DNA of 11,824 nucleotides from JAJPXI01 sp045602885 (GTDB lineage: Bacteria > Bacillota > Clostridia > Oscillospirales > Oscillospiraceae). Location of the stretch: NCBI GenBank assembly GCA_045602885.1, contig JAZSCJ010000054.1, forward strand, positions 1-11,824, given 5' to 3'. The translations under genes were made by a program, and so were the position numbers. The notes beneath the pieces were generated by a model. It was not told the origin of the DNA, did not search any database, and was given only the letters and a program-made list of their open reading frames with translations. Each line of letters begins with the position of its first letter. The first letter of the stretch is position 1. Below are positions 1 through 7,600 of the stretch, piece by piece.

Positions 1-228
1 TACTTCGGTATACCGTTCCTTGCTCCGGTCCCACCCCGCTCCGCTGTGGTGGACGTAAACTGGGGCAGGCTGAATATCCGCAGCCGTCCCAATCTGGAGG
101 CACCCGTCATTGCGCAGGCATACGACGGCGCTCCTCTCACTGTTATCAATGAGTGGCAAGGGTGGTATCTGGTCAACTACAACGGACAGATCGGTTATGC
201 CAGCAGCCAGTTTGTCACTCTGACCTGA
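1..228 (+). CDS. SH3b-domain protein, C-terminal fragment (5' end outside the window)
   Basis: The frame is open from the first base and ends at a TGA at 226-228, leaving 75 visible residues. A GTG at 46 could serve as a start, but no Shine-Dalgarno sequence precedes it and the reading continues to the window edge, so the gene most likely begins upstream. Residues about 18-74 form one bacterial SH3 (SH3b/SH3_3) domain, recognised by the pattern LNIRSRP, then a WQGWYLV strand and a closing IGYASSQFV. The first visible residues hold a proline-rich stretch (LAPVPPRS) that looks like a linker from another domain. SH3b domains usually target secreted or cell-wall enzymes to peptidoglycan. The next gene, a LysM-GH18 cell-wall hydrolase, starts 10 bases later on the same strand, so the two are probably co-transcribed and both act on the cell or spore wall. 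The catalytic part, if there is one, cannot be seen. Confidence 0.75.
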   Translation, partial: YFGIPFLAPVPPRSAVVDVNWGRLNIRSRPNLEAPVIAQAYDGAPLTVINEWQGWYLVNYNGQIGYASSQFVTLT

Positions 229-238
229 GGAAGCAGCT

Positions 239-1540
239 ATGGAAATTCATGTGGTGCGTCCCGGCGACACACTAGCTTCCATTGCGGCAGAATACGGTGT
301 TCCCCTGTCCCTGCTCCGCTCAGACAATCAGCTTCCTGACCCCGGACGCCTAGTCACGGGACAGACCATTGTTGTTAGACGGCCGGTTCTGACCTATACC
401 GTTCAGCCCGGAGACACCTTCTTTTCCATCGCTGTATCAACCGGCCTGAGTCCCCGGGAGTTACTGCGTCTCAACCCGGTCCTGCGCGGTGAGTACACCG
501 TCTTTGCCGGCCAGACCCTTGTGCTGGAGGATGAAGGTGAGCAGGTGGGCAACATCCTCGTCACCGGCTATGCCTATCCCTTTGTGGATAAGGGGCTTGC
601 GCAGCGGGAGCTTCCCTATCTGTCCGGTCTGATCCCCTTCACCTACGGAATACGGCCTGACGGTACTTTGGTAGAACTGGACGATACCGCCCTGATCGCT
701 GCCGCTCGCCAGATGGGGGTGACACCTGTAATGCACCTGTCCACGCTGACGGAAGAAGGTCGCTTTGACAATCAGCTGGCCGCCCTTGTCCTGAACGATA
801 TGCAGATACAAAACTCGTTGATAGATAATATCTTGTACAACATGGAGCTGCGCGGTTACCAAGTTCTGGACGTGGATTTTGAGTTTGTTCTGCCGGAGGA
901 TGCCCGCCCCTATGCCGACTTCATCGCACGCCTGAGGGAAACCCTGTCTCCCCTCGGTTTTCCCGTTATTGTCGCACTTGCACCAAAGACCAGCGCCGAC
1001 CAGCCCGGCCTGCTGTACGAGGGACACAACTATCAACTGTTGGGCGAAGCCGCAGATGCCGTTCTGCTCATGACCTATGAGTGGGGATACACCTATGGCC
1101 CGCCCATGGCCGTGGCTCCCCTGCCCAATGTGCGCCGGGTTGTTGAGTATGCCCTAACTGAGATCCCGGCAGAAAAGATCCTGCTGGGCATTCCAAACTA
1201 CGGGTACGACTGGACGCTGCCATTTGTACGAGGTGAGAGCCGGGCAACCTCTATCTCAAATCAGTACGCAGTCACACTGGCTGCAGACAATGGCGCAGAT
1301 ATTTCCTATGACAGTCAGGCTCAGGCCCCCTTCTTTCGCTATCGGGATGATATGGGCCGGGAACACGAGGTGTGGTTTGAAGACGCCCGTAGCATCCGGG
1401 CAAAACTGTCCCTCATTTCCCGATACGATCTGCGCGGGGCAGGATACTGGAACCTGATGCGTCCCTTCCCCCAGAACTGGTTGGTGCTTAACTCCATGTT
1501 CTATGTTGAGGATGACATGTCCTCTCTCTTCCTCACATAA
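239..1540 (+). CDS. sleL: LysM-GH18 spore peptidoglycan glucosaminidase, SleL/YaaH type
   Basis: This 433-residue protein has two N-terminal LysM repeats (about residues 3-46, with RPGDTLASIA, and 52-96, with QPGDTFFSIA) followed by a glycoside hydrolase family 18 domain (about 105-425). The GH18 active-site strand reads LDVDFEFV at 210-217, with D211, D213 and the probable catalytic acid E215. The later family strands are present: an MTYEWGY block near 278-284, a YGYDWTLP block, FEDARSI and the final GAGYW. The overall pattern matches, from memory, Bacillus YaaH/SleL, an N-acetylglucosaminidase that degrades spore cortex muramic-lactam peptidoglycan during germination. As in that family there is no signal peptide, consistent with packaging from the mother cell into the spore coat. 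AGGAAG at 228-233 precedes the ATG by 5 bases and overlaps the stop of the SH3b gene, suggesting coupled translation. A strong terminator follows directly. A vegetative role is possible but less likely. Confidence 0.88.
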   Translation: MEIHVVRPGDTLASIAAEYGVPLSLLRSDNQLPDPGRLVTGQTIVVRRPVLTYTVQPGDTFFSIAVSTGLSPRELLRLNPVLRGEYTVFAGQTLVLEDEGEQVGNILVTGYAYPFVDKGLAQRELPYLSGLIPFTYGIRPDGTLVELDDTALIAAARQMGVTPVMHLSTLTEEGRFDNQLAALVLNDMQIQNSLIDNILYNMELRGYQVLDVDFEFVLPEDARPYADFIARLRETLSPLGFPVIVALAPKTSADQPGLLYEGHNYQLLGEAADAVLLMTYEWGYTYGPPMAVAPLPNVRRVVEYALTEIPAEKILLGIPNYGYDWTLPFVRGESRATSISNQYAVTLAADNGADISYDSQAQAPFFRYRDDMGREHEVWFEDARSIRAKLSLISRYDLRGAGYWNLMRPFPQNWLVLNSMFYVEDDMSSLFLT

Positions 1541-1577
1541 AACAGCGCTCCACCAAATCGGTGGAGCGCTGTTCTTT
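1541..1577. terminator. Bidirectional rho-independent terminator
   Basis: A perfect 14-bp inverted repeat (arms 1541-1554 and 1560-1573, loop AAATC) lies right after the TAA of the GH18 gene. CTTTT follows the stem on the plus strand. On the minus strand the stem is followed by TTTTAT, formed from the GH18 stop region. It sits between two convergent genes and should stop transcription from both sides. The minus-strand gene's stop codon begins at the right edge of the element. Confidence 0.9.
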
Positions 1578-2038
1578 TAATCTGCAATGGCAAACTCCGC
1601 ATAGTAAGGCCGTTCGGTGTAGTCACCCGGGCCGCGGAAGTCCATAATTTCCTTTTGGATGCGATAATTCCCGGGAGCAAGCTCGCCATAGAGGAACTCC
1701 CAATTCACATCCCACTTTGTCGTATTGTCCGGCTGGATCATCCATCCTTCCATCGTCCAGGCCCAGTCAAGGATACCGGGAACCGTTGGAACAGGGATCC
1801 ATTCTCCATCCATAAGCTGCTCAATGACAAAGGGACTTCCCGTTAGCAGTTCACCCGCGAAAGAACCGCCCTTTTGTGTGCAGGTAAGTGTCATCCCTGT
1901 CGCAGTCACATCCTCCGCACCGAGGGTAATCCCCCACTCGTCCACATCTTTTCCAGTGCCCGATGTTCTGATAGACTGGGAACAGCCTGCCGCAAAGAGC
2001 GTCACAAACACGAAGAAACACACAAACAGTTTTTTCAT
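1577..2038 (-). CDS. Secreted lipoprotein with bacterial Ig-like (Big_14-type) domain
   Basis: The product is 153 residues. It begins with a typical lipoprotein signal: MKK, a hydrophobic stretch (residues 4-17) and a lipobox-like AAGC with the lipidated cysteine at residue 19. Alanine at -3 is slightly atypical. The mature part (about 35-152) is one small beta-rich domain with a WEFLYGELAPGNYRI block and a DFRGPGDY motif. I recognise this as the Ig-like domain found in many Clostridia lipoproteins (Pfam Big_14), whose function is unknown to me. The in-frame ATG three codons upstream (2047) directly abuts the GGAG at 2048-2051, while the ATG at 2038 lies 9 bases from it, so the latter is taken as the start. 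The protein is probably anchored on the outer face of the membrane. It is transcribed alone, divergent from the thioesterase operon and convergent with the GH18 gene. Confidence 0.82.
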   Translation of the reverse strand: MKKLFVCFFVFVTLFAAGCSQSIRTSGTGKDVDEWGITLGAEDVTATGMTLTCTQKGGSFAGELLTGSPFVIEQLMDGEWIPVPTVPGILDWAWTMEGWMIQPDNTTKWDVNWEFLYGELAPGNYRIQKEIMDFRGPGDYTERPYYAEFAIAD

Positions 2039-2059
2039 GAAATTCATCTCCTTTTCTTT

Positions 2060-2088
2060 ATATTAACACAGACGCAGGAAATTGGAAA
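2060..2088 (-). promoter_or_regulatory. Possible promoter of the lipoprotein gene
   Basis: On the minus strand, TTTCCA (2083-2088) and TAATAT (2060-2065) are separated by 17 bases. A TG one base before the -10 box gives an extended -10 element. Each hexamer matches the sigma-A consensus at four of six positions. The predicted start would fall very close to the Shine-Dalgarno sequence, so the leader would be unusually short. This is a weak prediction. Confidence 0.3.
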
Positions 2089-2091
2089 GGG

Positions 2092-2121
2092 TTGCAAATC
2101 CATGGAAGATTGTAGTACAAT
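2092..2121 (+). promoter_or_regulatory. Likely sigma-A promoter of the thioesterase-ybaK operon
   Basis: TTGCAA (2092-2097) and TACAAT (2116-2121) are separated by 18 bases. The -10 box matches TATAAT at five of six positions and the -35 box matches TTGACA at four of six. Transcription would start near 2128. The leader would be short and would contain the strong AGGAGG at 2141-2146, 8 bases before the ATG at 2155. Confidence 0.55.
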
Positions 2122-2154
2122 AACTCCATCTTATTTACAAAGGAGGACATTCCC

Positions 2155-2547
2155 ATGTCCCTTGAAATCGGTGTCCGTGGCCGTGCGGACGAGATCGTCA
2201 ATGAAACCAACACTGCCGCTGCTGCCTGTTCCGGTGCCTTGACGGTGTACGGCACTCCCTATATGATTGCTCTGATGGAAAAGGCCGCCTGGACCTCCAT
2301 CGCCCCCCATCTGGCCGAGGGTGAGAGCACGGTTGGCACCAAGCTAAACGTGGCCCATCTGTCCGCCACCCCTATGGGCATGAAGGTCTGGGCGGAGAGC
2401 GAAGTCACTTTGGTGGACGGCAAGCGCATTGAGCTGAAGGTTTCCGCCTATGATGAGAAGGGCCTGATCGGCGAAGGCACCCACGAGCGCTTTATCGTCA
2501 CCGACGAGCGTTTCCTGGCCAAGACCGCCCGAAAGCTGGAGGGCTGA
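2155..2547 (+). CDS. FlK-like hotdog-fold acyl-CoA thioesterase
   Basis: This 130-residue protein fits the size and pattern of the single-domain hotdog thioesterases related to fluoroacetyl-CoA thioesterase FlK. The residues expected for catalysis are visible: T34 in VYGTP, E42 in MEKAAW and H68 in VAHLS. From memory, the FlK residues are T42, E50 and H76, so the spacing (8 and 26) is identical. G61 and R112 also fall at the offset of FlK G69 and R120. The positions corresponding to the FlK phenylalanine lid (F33 and F36) are C25 and A28 here, so fluoroacetyl-CoA is unlikely to be the substrate. The protein probably hydrolyses a small acyl-CoA in the cytosol. It has its own promoter and a strong Shine-Dalgarno sequence (AGGAGG, spacing 8), and is followed after 3 bases by the ybaK-like gene. 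Confidence 0.82.
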   Translation: MSLEIGVRGRADEIVNETNTAAAACSGALTVYGTPYMIALMEKAAWTSIAPHLAEGESTVGTKLNVAHLSATPMGMKVWAESEVTLVDGKRIELKVSAYDEKGLIGEGTHERFIVTDERFLAKTARKLEG

Positions 2548-2550
2548 GAG

Positions 2551-3030
2551 ATGTCCATCGAACTGGTGCGCAATTTCTTCCGTCCGCTGGGCCGGGAACA
2601 GGACATTCTGGAATTTCCCGTCTCCAGCGCTACGGTAGAGCTGGCTGCGCAGGCGGTGGGCGTGATCCCCGCCCGCATCGCCAAAACCCTGTCCTTTCTG
2701 GTGGATGACAGCTGCGTGCTTGTTGTTGCCGCCGGAGATGCCAAAATCGACAACGCCAAGTACAAGGCCATGTTCCATGCCAAGGCCAAAATGCTTACCC
2801 CGGAGCAGGTCAGCGAGTTTACCGGCCACGCCATCGGCGGCGTGTGCCCCTTTGGTAATCCCGCGGGCGTGAAAACCTATCTGGACGTGTCCCTCAAGCG
2901 CTTTGACACCGTCTTCCCCGCCTGCGGCAGCGCCAACAGCGCCATCGAACTAACCATCCCCGAGCTGGAACAGTATTCCGGCTGCGCCCAGTGGGTGGAC
3001 GTTTGCAAGGGCTGGCAGGAAGGCGAATAA
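2551..3030 (+). CDS. YbaK/EbsC-family aminoacyl-tRNA deacylase
   Basis: The 159-residue product has the length and landmarks of the free-standing YbaK/ProX editing domain. These include a conserved lysine in the AKTL block (K45), the GGVCPFG loop at 96-102 and the PACGS turn at 123-127. Members hydrolyse mischarged tRNAs, for example Cys-tRNA(Pro) or Ala-tRNA(Pro), in the cytosol. The precise substrate cannot be told from sequence, so no gene symbol is given. The start is supported by GGAGGG at 2538-2543, 7 bases upstream and inside the end of the thioesterase gene. With a 3-base gap, translation is probably coupled. A hairpin terminator follows the stop after about a dozen bases. The pairing with a thioesterase suggests a shared housekeeping role in removing wrong thioester or ester products, but that is inference. 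Confidence 0.88.
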   Translation: MSIELVRNFFRPLGREQDILEFPVSSATVELAAQAVGVIPARIAKTLSFLVDDSCVLVVAAGDAKIDNAKYKAMFHAKAKMLTPEQVSEFTGHAIGGVCPFGNPAGVKTYLDVSLKRFDTVFPACGSANSAIELTIPELEQYSGCAQWVDVCKGWQEGE

Positions 3031-3041
3031 CACCATCAAAG

Positions 3042-3079
3042 AAATGCCCCGATCCATACGGACCGGGGCATTTTGTTTT
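3042..3079. terminator. Bidirectional rho-independent terminator
   Basis: A 10-bp GC-rich stem (arms 3042-3051 and 3064-3073, AAATGCCCCG pairing with CGGGGCATTT) continues after one mismatch with three more pairs around an ATAC loop. It is followed by TTTTGTTTT on the plus strand, overlapping the stem end. On the minus strand the stem runs into TTTCTTT. The element separates the convergent ybaK-like and cls genes and probably terminates both, making it the end of the long murB-to-cls operon. Confidence 0.88.
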
Positions 3080-3085
3080 GATTCA

Positions 3086-4615
3086 TTACATCAGCGGGGC
3101 AAACACACGCAGCAGGGGACGCAAAATCCGCCAGGGCAGCGGAATGGAGCGGCATTGCTGCAGCGTGACGGGCTGGGAAAGCTCCTGCGCCGCCAGAAAA
3201 TCCTGCTTGATGTCCAGCACCGAGGGCGTGTCATAGAGTAGCACACCATTTTCAAAATGCAGGAACATACTGCGGTAATCCATATTGACGGTACCTACCG
3301 TACCGAAGCGATCATCCACCGCAAATACCTTGGCATGGACAAAGCCGGGCGTATACTCATAAATCTTCACACCGGCCTGCAGCAGCGGCAGATAGTGGGC
3401 ACGGGTCACCTCAAAAATGGTCTTCTTGTCCGGTATATGCGGCGTAAGGATGCGCACATCCACCCCGGCCTTGGCCGCTGTAGTCAGCGCCATGGTGGTG
3501 GCGTGGTCGATGATCAGATAGGGCGTGGTCAAATACACATAGCGCTGAGCTTTATGGATCAAGTTCAGATAGACCGTTTCTCCCACCGGCTCGTCATCCA
3601 GTGGGCTGTCACCGTAGGGCTGCACAAAGCCCTCGGCATGATACACGCCCAGCTGCTCGGGCCGATAGCCTGCAAACGACTCCTTGGACTTGGCCGCAAT
3701 GCTCCACATATTCAGGAACATGACCACCATACTCCACACCGCTTCACCGCGCAGCAGAATGGCGGCGTCTTTCCAATGGCCAAAGCGCTGCTTGGCATTG
3801 ATATACTCATCCGCCAGATTGGTGCCGCCGGTATAGGCGACCACGCCGTCCACGATAAGGACTTTTCGATGGTCCCGGTTGTTCATGCGCACCGAAAGCA
3901 CCGGGCTGATGGGATTGAATACACAGCATTGGATCCCCTTGCGCCGGAGGGTTTCGGCATACTTGCGCGGCAGGGTAAACAAACAGCCGATGTCATCGTA
4001 CAGCACACGCACTTCCACTCCGGCTGCGGCCTTCTCTTCCAGGATGGCCAGAATGGCATCCCACATCTCGCCGGGCTCGATAATGAAAAACTCCAGAAAG
4101 ATGTAGCGCTTGGCCTGCTTGAGTTCCTGCAGAATACTCTCAAACTGAGCCTCACCCGAGGGGAAATACTGGGTTTGCGTATTGGCAAATACCGGGCCGT
4201 AGGCAATGTTCTCCAGATAGCGTGCCATGTTGCCGGCCTCCGCCCCTGCGATCTTGGCAAATTCATCCGCCTTGAAATCGGGCGACAGTTCCTCTTTCAC
4301 CGCCAATTCGCTGCTTTGCATCTTATTGCGCACCCGTTTGGACAGGCGGTTGCCGCCAAACAGCAGGTAGAGCAGCCAGCCAAAAATGGGAAAGAGCATA
4401 ATAGGAATGATCCATGCGATCTTATAGGACGGATTGCTACGGTTACCCACGATCCAAATAACGATCAGCACCGACAAAGCCATGCAGATCCACTGAAACT
4501 CCCGGTAATAGTCGTTAAAGCCCAGCAACATGACCAGCAGCACCGCAAGCTGTATGATAATGGATAACGCCACACCAAATACACGGTGGGTCAGTAATCG
4601 CATCAGTCTGCCCAT
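3086..4615 (-). CDS. cls: Cardiolipin synthase (phospholipase D superfamily)
   Basis: This 509-residue membrane protein has the full Cls layout. Hydrophobic segments lie at about residues 14-33, 42-57 and 67-87, the last two within the PLDc_N region. Two phospholipase D domains follow, each with a complete HKD motif: H249-K251-D256 in HRKVLIVD and H427-K429-D434 in HAKVFAVD, followed by GGTN and GTVN turns. Family members condense two phosphatidylglycerol molecules into cardiolipin and glycerol at the cytoplasmic membrane. The start is set by AAAGGAGG ending 7 bases before the ATG. The gene begins 33 bases after the dnaE stop with no terminator between them. It is therefore probably the last gene of the murB-rapZ-yvcK-whiA-dnaE operon. 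It may also be the organism's only Cls or one of several; the window cannot tell. Confidence 0.95.
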   Translation of the reverse strand: MGRLMRLLTHRVFGVALSIIIQLAVLLVMLLGFNDYYREFQWICMALSVLIVIWIVGNRSNPSYKIAWIIPIMLFPIFGWLLYLLFGGNRLSKRVRNKMQSSELAVKEELSPDFKADEFAKIAGAEAGNMARYLENIAYGPVFANTQTQYFPSGEAQFESILQELKQAKRYIFLEFFIIEPGEMWDAILAILEEKAAAGVEVRVLYDDIGCLFTLPRKYAETLRRKGIQCCVFNPISPVLSVRMNNRDHRKVLIVDGVVAYTGGTNLADEYINAKQRFGHWKDAAILLRGEAVWSMVVMFLNMWSIAAKSKESFAGYRPEQLGVYHAEGFVQPYGDSPLDDEPVGETVYLNLIHKAQRYVYLTTPYLIIDHATTMALTTAAKAGVDVRILTPHIPDKKTIFEVTRAHYLPLLQAGVKIYEYTPGFVHAKVFAVDDRFGTVGTVNMDYRSMFLHFENGVLLYDTPSVLDIKQDFLAAQELSQPVTLQQCRSIPLPWRILRPLLRVFAPLM

Positions 4616-4648
4616 CCCAGTACCTCCTTTCCGACCAACAGCCTGTTT

Positions 4649-7600
4649 TTATTTAATCACTACATTTTCCTCGCCCAACTGCTCCCTCAGCTCGGCCACC
4701 AGAAGATCATGGATCTGACAGCGAGCACCAAAGCGCTTGCGGGTATCGGCCAGCACGATGACCGCCTGCTCCTCACCCGGGAACATGGAGAAAATCACTT
4801 TGATCTTCTCCAACAGTGGTCCTTCGCCCGGCAGTCGGACATACAGTTTTTGTGTCTTTTCCTCCTGCTCGACCGACTCGGGCTGCTCCGCCTGGGCATC
4901 GGCCAGGGGACGAATGCTGTCACAAAGGATCTGGGGCGACTTTTCATCCCGCACCGACAGCTTGCCCTGCACCACCACCGGCATACCTTCCTTGAGATAA
5001 GGTGAGCACTCATTGAGTACACGGGAAAAGACCAGCAGCTCAATGGAAGCCGTGTCATCCTCCACGGTGACATAAGCCATAAGCGTATTGTTCTTGGTGG
5101 TCTTGGTCTTGGCGGAGGCTACCACACCGGCCACGACCACCCGTTGTTCATCCCGGAAGCTCTGGGGGCCATCCTCCCGGGCAAAATCCGCCATGATCGC
5201 ACCAATGGAAACGGCACGGCAGGCCCGCGCCGCCTCACGATACTCGTCCATGGGGTGGCCGGACAGATACAGGCCGGTGGTCTCCTTTTCCATGGCCATC
5301 AGCTCACGACGGGAAAACTCCGGCAATGCGCTATTCAGCCGCAGCGCCGGGGCGCTGGGCTGCTCCCCTCCGCCGCCAAACAGATCCAACTGCCCGTCCA
5401 GATTTTTGCGCCGGTTCTGGGCGATGGACTCCATCAGCGTGGGTGCCGCATCCAAAAGCTGCGAGCGCTTATAGCCCATCTTGTCAAATGCGCCGCATCG
5501 AATCAGCGATTCCAGCACCCGACTGTTGAGCGTCTGGTCAAACATACGGGAACAGAAGTCCGGAAAGTCGGCAAAAGCACCACCACGCTTGCGCTCGGCA
5601 AACACGGCATCGGTAAAGCCACGCCCCACCCCTTTCAGGGCAGCCAAACCAAAGCGGATATCTTCCCCGGCCACGGTAAAGGCGGCACCCGATTCGTTGA
5701 TATCGGGCGGCAAAAGCCGAATACCGTTGTCTTTGCATTCCCCGATGTATTCCGCCACCTTCTCCTGCGAGTCAAGCACCAAGATCAGCAAAGCGGCCAT
5801 GTATTCCCGGGTGTGGTGGAACTTAAACCAGGCCGTCTGATAGGCCACCACGGCATAGGATACCGCATGGGCCTTGTTAAAGGCGTAGTTGGCAAAATCA
5901 AAGATCTCGTCATAGATGGCCTGTCCCACGCTTTCGGGCACACCCCGGGCCACGCAGCCGTCAATGCCACGGGCCGGATCGCCGTAAATGAAGGAGCGGC
6001 GCTCCTTCTCGATCTGATCCTTTTTCTTTTTGGAGATGGCACGGCGCACCATATCGGCCTGTCCCAACGAGTAACCGCCCAACTGCTGGAAGATCTGAAT
6101 GACCTGCTCCTGATAGACGATGCAGCCGTAGGTGACCGACAGGATTCCCTCCAGCATAGGGTGCTTGTAGGCGATGCGCTCGGGGTGCTGCTTGCACTCG
6201 ATAAAGCGGGGAATGGAGTCCATGGGGCCGGGACGATACAGGGCGATGATTGCCGTGATGTCCTCAATATTCTGGGGCTTCAAGCCCACGCACACGCCGG
6301 TCATGCCGGCCGATTCCATCTGGAACACGCCCGCCGTGCGGCCCTCGGAAAGCATTTGGAACACTTGTGGGTCGTTGTCCGGAATATCGGCCAGCGAAAA
6401 CCCGGGTTGCTTTTCCCGCACCAGACGCACCGCGTCATCCAAAATGGTCAGGTTGCGCAGACCCAAAAAGTCCATTTTCAGCAACCCCAGCTCCTCCAGC
6501 GTGACCATGGTGTACTGGGTCACAGGCAGGTCATCGTTGGTGGCCAGCGGTACATACTCATACACTGGCTTACGAGTGATGACCACACCGGCGGCATGGG
6601 TAGAGGAATTGCGGGGCATGCCTTCCAACCCCATGGCCGTGTCGATGAGCAGCTTGACCCGCTCGTCCCCATCGTACTGCTCCTTCAACGGCTTGGACAG
6701 CTTCAGCGCGTTTTCCAGCGTCATATTCAGGGCAAAGGGCACTTGCTTGGCGATGGCGTCGGCCTCGGCGTAGGGGAAGGACAGCGCCCGGGCCACATCA
6801 CGCACGGCGGCACGGGCCTTGAGCGTACCAAAGGTCACGATCTGCGCCACGTGGTCGGCCCCGTACTTTTCGGTGACATAGTCAATGACCTCCTGCCGAC
6901 GGCGAATGCAGAAGTCAATATCGATATCGGGCATGGTGACACGCTCGGGGTTGAGGAAGCGTTCAAAATAAAGGTTGTATTTCAGCGGATCCACATCGGT
7001 AATGTCCAGACAGTAGGACACCATGCTGCCGGCCGCCGAACCACGGCCGGGCCCCACCGGGATGTGATGCCGCTTGGCGTAGCCGATAAAATCGGAAACG
7101 ATCAAGAAGTAGTCCACAAAGCCCATTTTGCGGATCATATCCATCTCAAAGCGCAAGCGCGTCTGCAAATCCTCGCCGCCCTGGGGATAGCGGCGCGTAA
7201 AGCCCTGCTGACACAGCTTCTCAAAGTAGGAATCGCTGTCGCTCTCCCCGGCCGGCAGCTTAAATTCGGGCAGGTGGTGTACGCCAAACTCAAATTCCAG
7301 ATTGCACAGCTCGGCAATTTTCGCCGTATTCTCCAGCGCCTGAGGGTACTGGGAAAACAGCGCGTGCATTTCCTCTTCCGACTTGAGATAAAACTCGTCG
7401 GTTTCAAATTTCATGCGGTCGGGATCGTCCACCGTTTTGCCCATCTGGATGCACATGAGCACATCCTGCAGCCGGGCATCCTCCCGGGTCAGATAGTGGG
7501 CGTCGTTGGTGGCCACCAGCGGAATCCCGGTTTCCTGATGCAGGCGCAGAATACCGGCATTGACCTGCGCGTCCTCGGGCAGGTTGTGGTCTTGTATTTC

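Noticed and set aside
461..1036. A 191-codon minus-strand frame within the GH18 gene
   Set aside because: It is register-aligned with the GH18 gene, which has intact LysM and catalytic motifs; there is no support for a second gene.
2048..2154. Candidate small RNA or riboswitch in the divergent intergenic region
   Set aside because: The space is filled by two ribosome-binding sites and plausible promoter boxes. No extended pairing was seen.
3257..4567. A 436-codon plus-strand open frame opposite cls
   Set aside because: It has the same register-aligned origin as the frame opposite dnaE. The cls product is complete with both HKD motifs.
4616..4648. AACAGGCTGTT palindrome between dnaE and cls
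   Set aside because: It would need a one-base loop and has no T-run after it. It is likely chance in a short gap that mainly holds the cls ribosome-binding site.
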